A stretch of 64,000 nucleotides of DNA, from positions 62,001-126,000 of the forward strand of contig JAZGUH010000936.1 in NCBI GenBank assembly GCA_037893225.1, written 5' to 3'. The notes beneath the pieces are model-generated. The model was not told where the DNA came from. It made no database searches and was given only the letters and a program-made list of their open reading frames with translations. This stretch comes from Hippasteria phrygiana (Eukaryota > Echinodermata > Asteroidea > Valvatida > Goniasteridae). This document shows positions 46,601-58,600 of this stretch, piece by piece; position 1 is the stretch's first letter; the number at the start of each line of letters is the position of its first letter. Position numbers and translations under genes: made by a program.

Positions 46601-49600
46601 ACAGTATTCTACAGCACACATCGTCTGCAATGTACTTAATTATAATATCCAATATTTTTGGATTATGTAGATGATCCATTACCAGGGCGAGAGAGCGGTT
46701 AGCGGTAGCATACGGGTCGATCGCCATGGGGACGAGGTTGGCAAATAAGCTTCCGGGAAAGTGTTTCCTTCGACGTACTTTCATACTCGGTCCACTGTTG
46801 AAATTGTGCATCGAGAAGCGCAATGTTGAGTTGGCAGTATACCAGATCGCAAGATGAATAACACAACATACAAAAACCGCAATATTTGCACACCTCCGTT
46901 AATGGGCGATTATTTCCGAGAACTGTCCTGGAAGAAAGTTCGAGACCAACGCCTGCAAAATAACCCCTTCCCAACTATGGTAATAAGGGGTTTGGCACCC
47001 AAGCCCCCTTGACCAAAAAATCGCCACAGGCCGTACTTTACCTCCAGTGCAAATCCTTTCTCCGAACGGCTGCCGATGGACTGGTTCCGATAACGGAAGG
47101 CTTTCAGTAAACTGCGATAATCATAAACAGCCCTTGGGATGTGTATGACTCAATATTGCCACAAGGACAAACATTACTGCCATTATACAAAACAGACCGC
47201 CATGTTTAACGCTGTTTCCTAATTCCATTTGCACTCTTTTAACGGTCTCCACGAACCATTCAGATTGCAAAGAAATTGACCGGAGTGTAGTGGTGGCGCC
47301 AGGCAGTTAGTGTCGATTGAAGGGGGTGGGGGGGGGGGGGGGGGGAGAAAGAATCCCAAAGAATTCTTTAAAAAAAAGAACTGTTTTAGCATGGTCACTA
47401 GCTACCCGGATGATTTTTTTATCGTCCTAAAAATGTAATACATGTACAAAAACCCACATGTGATTCGCTTCGTTTATGTTTTTTAAATGGCCAAAGTTTT
47501 CGGCGGGGGGGGGGGGCACACCACGCCCCATAGTAGTCAAGACTGATATAAAAAAAACTCATACGATCAAATCGATTAATGCGATGTTAAACCCCCAAAC
47601 CCCAATTTAAAATAGTCCGTACGTAAAGCACATTATTTCAAATTCAACAAAATAAGGAATTAAATTCGACCTTGTGGAAGCTGGCCACGGATCCAACGCA
47701 ATCACAACATGTTCGTTGCCTTGATTATAATTTTGTAAGACATCACAGCGAATGAAATGCGAGATTTTTTTCCCCGGCATGGTATTCATAAACACTGAAG
47801 ATTTATGCCAACGCTATGAGCCCAAAATTCGAAGGCCTAGTTGTCACATGACCAAACTTTGAAAAAATATAAAATTAATACAACATTACCATGGATTTTT
47901 AATCAGTTTACGCATACTTTTTGGATTTAGCATCCTGCGTGAATTTCATTGGAGTCAGACTTGAATGCAAACGCAGCCTTACGGAAATTGCTTCAAAAAC
48001 TCGTGATTTGGTGTCAACAAAATCTCCAGAAAGCATCCAGCCGTTATTAACCGAACTCTACAGATACGTTTCTCCATACTACACCGGCGCTCGACAGCAA
48101 CTGCTACATATTCGGTAAATCCCGGACGACTGGCTTAGCACAACACCCTCAGCGGCGGGCCCGATAACTTACAAAGCTTATAATCTGAGCAGAATGATCC
48201 GTCACACTCTCTTTTCTTTGGCGAGAGTGTTTCGGGCCGAGATAAGAAAGAGGAAATAGGAGTAATTTGTCTCGCCCGTTTTGCACCCCGCAGCCCTGCC
48301 TCTACCCCGTGCCGCGGTGCGCAAAGTTACCGTGTGTTCCCCCCGTCTGTCCCGCTAATAACACCTTGGCGCCACGGGTTTTTGAACTCTTTTCCCCGGA
48401 CACCTGGGTCGCTAGTTGGGGCTTTTATGCACGATCGTCCCGGATGGAGAGGCGAAGTGAAAACACATCCAGAAAATAACGATGATACGGTTAACAACGA
48501 TTTGGAAAATCACCGCCGAGAAACGGCCTTGGAAAGCGCGAAAGTTCTCAACGATGGTGTTATAAACAGCAGTGTCCGCGCCGCAGCCTATCCGGATGAC
48601 CAGCGTGCAAGTCTGGTTTGCGTGACAACATGTTTCTGCACTGCGGATAAGTGTTTTGAAATCAATGTGTCAGCAGTGTTGACACACCTAAAACAGGAGG
48701 GAAAAAATGAGAAAACACAACTGAAACGTGTGAAATAAGTAGGACCACAATTTATGATAATACTCCACCACTTCCAACCCTGCCCCTTCGCCAAATAATA
48801 ACAAACATCATCTGTCAGTCAAAAAAGATCGGTTTTCGAAAATAAAGTTTACCTTTACTTCTTTCAAATTTTGAAGATTCGACGATTTTCATCAAAACAA
48901 AATCACAAATTTGGCTCTGGAAAACCAGTAGTGACAGAGATCAACCCTTTGGGGGTTTTCCGGAAGTTCCCTGGGCGTGATTTCCCAGACAACTCCAAGA
49001 AAGTCACGCGTGCCTTCGACGACGGAAAATACTCGTTTGGAAATTAGCTTTGCCCCAATCTATAAATTTAATATTTTCCCAGTGAATGCCAGATAAATCG
49101 AATTCTCATATCAAGTAAAATGCTTCTGGGCTTTTCTTATAATGATAACACTCGTGCTTGCTTCTTAAGCTCTTGCCTCAACCGACGCTAACAAAACTTC
49201 AGAACCGATTAATACGAACCTCTCCCCAAGGTAGAATAAATCTTCTGGTTAAAAAACAACAACAAACCAGTTGTGCCCCCAGTGATATGTATCATAATCA
49301 ACTTATTCAAACCGAGTTGTTTTCTTCTCTTTTTTCTCCAAAGGTTGTTGTTTAAACATTGAAGGTAGCACTATAAAGAGTACCGGTAACTCAAATTAAA
49401 AATAAGATTAATTGGAGTTAGTCTTTGAGTGCCACCTTCAATATTTTATTTGCAAAGTGCATCCAAATAGAGCCAAAATATGTGCCAAACTACCGGGGTA
49501 TTCCTTTTCAAAACTGATTATCTGAGTATCCGAAAAGGAACAAGATTTGTGATCAAATCGATGTTTACTTAAATAGAAAAACACAAAAGAGCACCTACTT

Positions 49601-52600
49601 CACACAATCTTTGGCCAAATTGACACCCATGGCCCCACCCTCCCAAAACCCACCACTTGCATGCATGGCCCATTTCTGCTCAGTAACTGGTAGGCCCTAA
49701 TTGTAGACCCTGCCGCGCAAAGGCTCACTGGCGGGGTACAAGCCAATACTTCACCTACAAGCCAAAAGTCTCGAACGGCGCCGTGTGACGTCATTAATGC
49801 TTTCTCAAAAATAGACCGAACCATAATTGTTTAGCATGAGATAAGACAACGTTTGTGCAATTTTTCACAATGTCTGAACCACAAGTCGCGTCTTAACCAT
49901 GCGTGGGCACACTCGCTGGCAAACAAAATACAGTATCAATGTTCGTACCCAGCAAGGTTGCAAATTGCCTGCTAGCGTGCGTCTCTGCGTGTGTGGATTT
50001 AGCCGCGCATTGAACTGATACAAGGCGGGAAAGAGACACGCTGGGAAGCAGACGACATGTTCATCAAATCAATTTTGTTCTCTCTTCTTGGGTGGCTCTC
50101 ACATTCTGAGTGCATCAGCAACTGTTACCGAATAGTTTTCGTATGACTTAATAATCTCTCCTGTCTACGGAAAAAGGAAAAGAGTTTGGACTTGAGGCAC
50201 TCAACTTGTACAGTCTAGAACAAAGGAGAACAAGAGGTGACCTCATAGAAGTGTTCAAGATTTTTATTGGATTTGACAAAACAGAGCCAACAAGATTCTT
50301 TAAAATCTCCAACATAACAGAAACAAGAGGACACAACATGAAGATCTTTAAGACCGGGACGAACAAAGCTCTCAGATGCAGACAGGATTTTTTCTCCCAG
50401 AGAGTAGTCAACACCTGGAATGATCTACCAAGTTATGTTGTGAATTCATTCAAACATGAGCTCGACCAGTACTGGAAGAGATATGGGATCAAAAAGGCTT
50501 ATGAAGCCTATTCCCATTACATCGTAAGTGTAAGTGTAAGTGTAAGTGAAACTCGCAAAAGTGCTCTTTCCAGCATCGTTTTCCTGAAAATATCATTCTT
50601 ACGCCGCCTAAGAACAGCCCCAGAATGAATTAAAGTAATGTGTCATGCGAATTCCAGCTTAATTTAGTTTTTGTACAATTGAATGTCTCAGTCATCTTTT
50701 TTTGTTGTTCAAATCATATATGTAGTTCCTGTCAGCAATTACAGAGTTGGAACATGGAGCCTTCCTCCATGGTTGGAAGCACTACGCTCGTTCTACACTC
50801 TAAAAACGGATTGGTTGATGTGTCCAACCAATGATTGGTTGTTTTAACAGTTAACCAATCCGTTTTTAGAGTGTATAATTCACCAGGTCTATTGTCTTAC
50901 AAAATAATGTCTGGGGAGCATGCAGGGCTGTAGTCGAGTCCATCACAAGTCCCTGCAAGTCCCTGGAAGTCCATCACAAACCCTTCAGTTCTAATTCCAA
51001 TCACAAGCTATTCAAATGAGCTTTCACAAAGGCATTCCTTTGTCATTGTTCATCCAGTTACTTGTGACTGGCTTTATGAAAGGACTTGTGACTGGACTTG
51101 TGACTGGACTTGTGAAAGAACTTGTGAAAGGACTTGTGAAAGGACTTGCAGGGACTCGACTACAGCCCTGCTGGGGAGTCAGGTTGGACTAGTGACGCTT
51201 TCCTTGACTTTTACCGCTGTGGCCCGGGTTCGATCCCTGCCCCAGCCAATCCCGCCATGTGGATTGAATTTTCAGTCCCTGATTCTGCGACTCGATTGTA
51301 AGCTTCAACCAAACACTGTTGCAAATTACCTGTGTCAGCTTGATCAGTCCGAGATTTCTCAGTGGATTAAGATTTTCCGGCCGGTGGGCGCATTGTACGC
51401 TTCGATCGGTGTGAGCTTAGCGGGATATTGTCAAGCATCGTGACGGGGGCCGTAGCGTTAGGGGACGGCCCAGCCACTCTTCCGCTGACTGGTCACCAAA
51501 GGAATATAAACGTCATCAAGGACAGTGTGTCATGTCAGCGCCCAGTATTTGGGCATTTGTTTGCCTGATTGAACATTAAGTTTACAAAGAAGTGATTCTC
51601 TGCATTCAGGACTGGTGTATGACTGCAGGATAAAGCATAATTTATATTTACCTAAATTGTGTTTTCTGCTATTACTGCCGACGAAGTCATCAAACTTTAC
51701 ACATTTCAAATTTAATAAACCAACGTGTTTAATGTTAATCGGGCGTTAGATAATCAAGTGAGAGAAGTAATTTTAAAAAGTGCACATGAAATCCCCCCTC
51801 AAAAAAAGGAAAAATGGCCATTAAAAGGCCATTAAAATTGGTCTGTCGCGCCATTTTTAAACCCACCTCAGCTTTCATAGGTACAGAACCCATCTCAACT
51901 GGCGTGCATTTTGAAAATATCCACGATACTTCTTAGCTTACAGTATAGTACCCTGTATACCTAATTTTGAATTGAGCAGACACTGTGTTGCAGCATCAGA
52001 CTATAGTACACCGAATACGTCACCTCCAATGCACCTTGTTACAATGTTAAATTGTTTTTGAATATGCAAATGATCCTACACGAGAGAGGAGTACAACGGA
52101 CGATGTTGGATCTAGCCTGACCAGGACAGTGCCGGTTTGGCCAGGACAGTGCCGGTTTGATCGAGACAGTACCGATTTGATCGAGACAGTGCCGGTTTGA
52201 TCAAGACAGTGCCGGTTTGGTCGAGACACTGCCTGTTTGGTCGAGACAGTCCTGTTTGGTCGAGACATTGCCGGTTTGATCGAGACAGTGCCGGTTTGAT
52301 CGAGACAGTGCCGGTTTGATCGAGACAGTGCCGGTTTGATCGAGACAGTGCCGGTTTGATCGAGACAGTGCCAATACGGGACAGTGCCGGTTTGATCGAG
52401 ACAGTATCGGTCGGACGGGACAGTGCCGGTTCGGACAGGACAGTGCCGGTTCGGACGGGACAGTGCCGGTTCGGACGGGACAGTGCCGGCGGTACGGGAC
52501 AGTTCTGGTTTGGTCGAGACAGTGTCGGTCGGATGGGACAGTGCCGGTTCGGACAGGACAGTGCCGGTTCAGACGGGACAGTGCCGGTTCGGACGGGACA

Positions 52601-55600
52601 GTGCCGGTTCGGACGGGACAGTGCCGGTTCGGACGGGACAGTGCTGGTTCGGACGGGACAGAGCCGGTTTGGACGAGACAGTGTCGATTTGGTCAAAATA
52701 TTGCATTTTGGAAAGCTTCCCCAACCAAAAAGAACCGAGTTTGCTAAAGATTTTAAGCACAAATAGAGACGTAAGAAAGATCTTGCAGACTGCACAACCA
52801 CTGTATTCGAATCAATCTTCATTTCATCCCTCGGAGTAAAAAATTATATTTGAAAGTTTGAAACTCGCTGAGCGGCCCGGACAGCACCGGCCAGTGCAGT
52901 ATGATGAACGAGTATGCCAGGCTGCGTTCGTACTCGACACACGGTGGTGATGTACAGGGGGAATTCCCTCGATCCTCGGTCGGCGAAAGTCAAAAGGGAC
53001 CTACGTGGTTTGATGGCACTCCAAAATGTGCTTTTATGGTTTATTCTGTGGGGATGACGATCTGATTTCATCGGATAGGCCTACTTGATGGTTGACAGAT
53101 AATGGCGAAAGGAAATCTTAACACTAGAGAAGCGTAGGTGGAGTGTGAACATGGACGCGATATCCCACCCCTAGTGTAACCTTTGGAATTTCATTTTTAT
53201 TTGAAAACAACAAGGGTAGAAGAAGATAACAATGTGCCCTCTGGTTATAAAGGTAACTAATACGGTAATCATGGTTTTGCGTGCATGCAGGTAATCGATT
53301 TTAAGCAAAGATTTTTTACATTTTTACTGAAAAGTAGCCACATTATTATCTTATTTTAAAGAAAGGGGCAAACTGAAAACTGACAGTTAAAGAATGTGTG
53401 ACAAAAATATGAATGAAGCTCACCCTACGTCCAGCCTCGTTGTTGTGCAGGTTAGTCTTCATTCGTGCGTACATGTAGGTCCCCCGCGGGGAGTTAGACT
53501 CCTTCTCCCTCGCGTCTACAAACTCCTTGGCGAACCGATAGCCATAGTCCACATTATCTCCGCAGCCGCCCCACACCCAGTCCCGGTCCAGGTCCGAGGG
53601 GCGGGCGGCCCGGCTGCACCCGCATGGGGACAACTCGCCTTCACGGCAGCCACGACTAATGGCATTCACCACGCCCGCAGCTGATATGGCGTACGTAAAG
53701 GCTGCCTCTCTACTCGCTGTGGGTTTTTAAATATGAGTTTCCCGGGGATGGAGTAGGTGATTGGTTGGAAGTTCGTGACGTAACGGTGTAACATGGAAAA
53801 GAACAAACAAGAAAACGTCTTCGTAAGTTTCTAAAGCATTCCAAAAAGTAATAAAAATTGTTAAATTTTAGAGGTCATGTTACATTAAAAACAACATGAA
53901 TCAGAGGAACAAATCTTTTTGTGGGGAAAAGTCATGGGTTAAAGCTATGTTGACGTTTTCAACATTTGGAACTTCGGTAACAGACATCGATCTTTTCAAT
54001 TGTTTTCCTTGACATAAAGACACAACATTTGGGACTTCGGTAACAGACATCGATCTTTTCAGTTGTTTTCCTTGACATAAAGACAGTTCTACGCTCGTTC
54101 AGAAAGAGACATGGGATTGGTATGCAGCTGCATGACAAGCATTAAAAACGAAGCCACTGTTACAATTTAGACTAAACCACATGGATGAAAAACTCAACCA
54201 GATTTGACAAGACGTTCAAAATCTATTTTCGAAACGGAGAAACACTGCCGACAAATTTTAATTTTCCTGCTGGGACATGCTTGTCACGACTCGGACTCGC
54301 ATCCACGCACTGGGCTTACAATAACTGATATGGCTTGTCACTCGAAAGTCAACTTTGACAGATGAAATAAATAAATAAATAGCATGCACTTCCCCGCCAC
54401 ATACCGCGCGGGAAAAATGATTACGGACATCGGATATGCTTCGTGTCACCGAACAGGTAGAGCTCAACTTATCACTGAGCGTGCCATCCATCACAATGTC
54501 CTAAACACCACTTGTAACATACGGAGCCAATTTGCTAGACCTCTTGAATTTCCGAGATTAACCTGTCTTTTTCAGGCAGCGTTTATGCGATTCTTTTTAA
54601 GTGAACAGTGAGGCCTGTTTTCTTTTGTGTGGGAATTTGGAATAATAGCGACGTAATCATTTCTTCACGAATGGTACTACAAGTCGACTATCCAGAAAAG
54701 GCACGGTACATGTACATGTATGTAGTATACAGCGCCATTACGTACAGAATTTTGAAACTGTTTGACAGTGACACATCTTAAAATAGCAATGAAATTACAT
54801 GATAGAATTTCGTAGTAAATTTTACCATATGGACCTTTTTCACCCACGTGACCAGTTAGCAAACAACATCATCGCGTGTGGACCTCCCTAGAGTGATCAC
54901 AGTACATCGTATGGGGCAGAAGAGTCCATGCACCTGCACGCGGTTTACTTGATGAATAAAAGGCATTTGGCATCACTAATACGGTCCATGACGACATGTG
55001 AAAAGGGTCAACCGCAAAGTTTTGTCGTGTTCTTGCTTATGGTTTTGGGGCCTACAATACATGTTTGTTTAATTCAAACCAACATCCCTGCCCCTCCCAC
55101 GCCTTATATTAAACCGGGCTGAAATTGACATGGAATTCGTTTATTTTACTTCAAAGTGCGTATTTCTACAAAGCGCGGCATTTGTTTAATTAAAATGCCA
55201 CTTCACCCTCATTAAAGGAATCGATTTATATAAAATCAAGAGATTGGCGTGCATGCACGTTCCTTCTGGAAAGTCTGCTTGAGTTAAACAAAAAATCAAA
55301 TCCTTTGATATATTTTACTTTCACCGTCTAATCCCAAATCGCCGAAAACGATACTTAGACCGGTATACCGAAACCCTTTCACAATTTCATACGATTTCCT
55401 CCCTGCAAATCCACTTATTTTTTCTCCCACGGTGTAATTTGCGATACGACTTAACGACTTGGAGCAAAGTGTCCCACAGAATTACTGCATACCGAGGGCA
55501 ATTTTCCTCATTATTCTCAACTTTTTGATAATTCATAACTTTTCTCCAATTCAATCTCAATTTTTTCAGTCCGACTTGTCATCATTTTAGAGCCCGTGGT

Positions 55601-58600
55601 GTTGTTTATAGCGGTAATTTGTACCTCACCTGGCCGGACTGGGCCCCCGTGGGAGAACGCATGCAGCAACCTCGCCTCATGCCTGGGTATTTTTCATGTA
55701 GCTAAGCAGAAATTATTACTCGGCAAATTCGTGAAATTTACTTGCTCGGCCAAAAAAATACTAAGCTCAGAATCACCAGACGCAAGACACGTCCCATGAC
55801 ATTTTGACTGGTAAATGCCTCAAGTTACTATTCTGATTTTCCTTGGCCATCATTTTCTATGCTTGTGTGCTATAAAATCTCCACGGAATTGATCTCTGGC
55901 CTTCGTCAACAAACTAGGGATATCGTGTGCTGTAATAATGGTATTTTTTGTCGCCTTTTTTTAGGTAACTTAATACAATTTTCTTCAAACAGGTTTGTTT
56001 TTGAGAAAATGATTTAGTCTGGTTTTTGTCGGATACATATCGATGTATAACTAAAGGGTATCGCATGGGAAACATTTTTCTTCGACGAAGAATATGCGAA
56101 ACCGTTTCCATGAAAACCAAACCCGTTCTCCAATACTTTGAATTATTCCAAGAAGGCCCGTTGGTACCGTTGCATTGATTGGCCAACAATGCGAAATCAT
56201 TTGTATATACATAATTTAGACTAGACCCTTTATCCAAACTCATGACAGAATTGGCTTGAAAAATGAAATTGCCAACTCATAATAAATCTTAAATATCAAT
56301 CAGACAATCTACTCAAAAGCTTCATAGGAAACTTAAAAATTCCGATCGTGAAGTTTTTAATTAGCGCATGTGATTGGCTCAGTGAACCCCATAACCATGA
56401 CTTAGCGTCAGAATTTGAACTTGTAAAAATGCATTGAAGTGGGGTCGAAAGAAGAGATCTATAATTTGCACTATTCTAAGAAAATTGCTGAAAACGAAAC
56501 TGTTTCCAAATTTAGATTGCCAATAGCGGTATGACTCATCGCAATCGCGTGAAATGGAAATTTCAGAATGCAATAAAACATTCATAAATATTCACATACA
56601 TGCATGGAGCAGGCCGATTTCTTTCCCGAATTACATGATAGGTTTGGGATATAAATGGATAAGATGGCTTACACTCGAGGGAATATCGACCACAAGAAGT
56701 TGGACAACAGCTTCAAGATGAATCCCCCCCCCCCCCCCCGTTGTTTGAGGAGGGGAACTGGATCGATCAGGAAATCTACAGGTCTGATACATTTTGGTGT
56801 CCATATATCCCCAGAGAGGCGCATGTTGGGGGAGGGGGGGGGGTTCGATTCCAAGGGACAGGTGAAATCTAGTACTGGATGCACTTCATGATGATGCTAA
56901 TAAGGACATTTTGCTCATCGTAATCATCCGAAGTTCCTCGGGATTAGTTACCTCTCAACCTTGAGTAAGGAATCGGACACGTTTTGAGAGTGTTTCCATG
57001 AGCGTTTGTTACATGCCACAAAGGTACTCCGTGCTTCTCTGTCTAGTCTAACTGTAATGGAAATACATTCACTTCAAGTATGAAATTGACCGATAGGTCG
57101 TCTATTAATCGATTAAGCGATTGATTGGATATTTATCAATCAGTGCTTACTGATTATTTCATGCAGTGATTGATCATTTGTCTGATGGATCGCTGGTACA
57201 CTGATCTTGTTTGATTCATGGATGGGTGCAAGTTTGATCGATAATACTGATCGATGGGATCAACATGAGATATGAATTTGTTTTATTGTCTCATTGACAG
57301 ATCGATCGTTCACTAATCGATAACCAAATTGATTGGATAATTGATTGATTAGCTTATTCTCGGGTAATTTCATGCACAGATTTATCACTTGTTTGAAATA
57401 TCGATTGATGAATGATAATAATTATTATAAATTGATTAGTTGGTTGGTTAGCAGATCTTGTTTAATTCATAGGTGGGCACATGCTTGATCGACAATATTA
57501 ATCGACTGGATCAATACGAAATAAACCAAACTAACCAATGGTGATTTTGTATAAATAACATTATGAATACTCCAAGGTTTTTGTTGGCACCACGGAAACA
57601 TTTTTGTCCCAAGCTACGTCTATACGGTCTGAGGTTGAGTGATGTGTGGGCCTGGTGGGGCCTAGGGCACCGCACGCAAAGTGTGAGTTCCAACGGGGGC
57701 ATTTCTTGCCGTGTATAAACTACGGGGAGCAAACGGGCGGGCGCGGGGGCCAACGACACTGAATGAACCGGCAAAGTCCCCGCAGGGATTTACGCCAACA
57801 AACTGCCCCGTCGTGAGCTTCGCGCCGTGTATATCCAAACTATCGATACAATCAAAAAAGTTTGCGTAAAACGGCCGACATTCCCCCCTCTACCCACCGT
57901 TCAACCTCGAGAACTGGTCTACTGGGATCGATACTTGCTGAAAATAGCCCATCACTTGAGCTAGCATTCAAGTGAACCTGCGGTATTGTATACAGCGCAA
58001 ATACTGCCAGAGACCCCTTTTGTGCCTTCAAAGGAGGGATTAAAAGTGACCAACCGTGCACTGGTCGTCCTGTCAAAACCGCTTAGGATCAAACCACAAA
58101 GATGCTTGAGAAAAGAACTCCAGTTCTTTTTTCTTTAAACCTTTGGACGGCGTGTTTGGACGTTGATTCGGTATCGCACAGTCCTAACAATTTGATATAC
58201 AATGTTGTTTGCTTGTTTGCTTTAACCTTGGTCAAACCACTACAAGTCTAGTGTAATTTTGCTTAGGCCTATAAGAAGCAAATCTTCGACAAGAAGCATT
58301 GCTTCGTTTGTTTGTTTTTTGCGAGTCTGGTGATAATATAGCAAATATTTGTGAACATGTCAATTTTAAACGATCCTACTAATTTCCATATCCCCATGGA
58401 TAAACATATCTTGATTTGAGCAGAGGATTCTATGTTTTGATATGAGATTGCAAAGGTAAACCAACCAGCTGCTGGATTTGAGTCTAGTCCCTCTGCACCG
58501 GAATTTCACGGACCCGCTCAGCACAAAATCTTGATCAGCACAGACAAGTTGTGCTTAGCAGTAACAGGTTGGCAGCCAAAATGCCATGTGGGGTGTCATT

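Noticed and set aside
46599..46974. Minus-strand frame with [12 protein letters not shown], resembling a GPCR TM3 end
   Set aside because: No neighbouring transmembrane segments or other receptor motifs; the resemblance is too short.
48334..48738. 134-codon plus-strand ORF
   Set aside because: No family resemblance and no splice or start evidence; likely chance.
52112..52822. 236-codon minus-strand ORF and plus-strand partners
   Set aside because: The 20-base minisatellite keeps frames open; there is no start context, domain or splice support.
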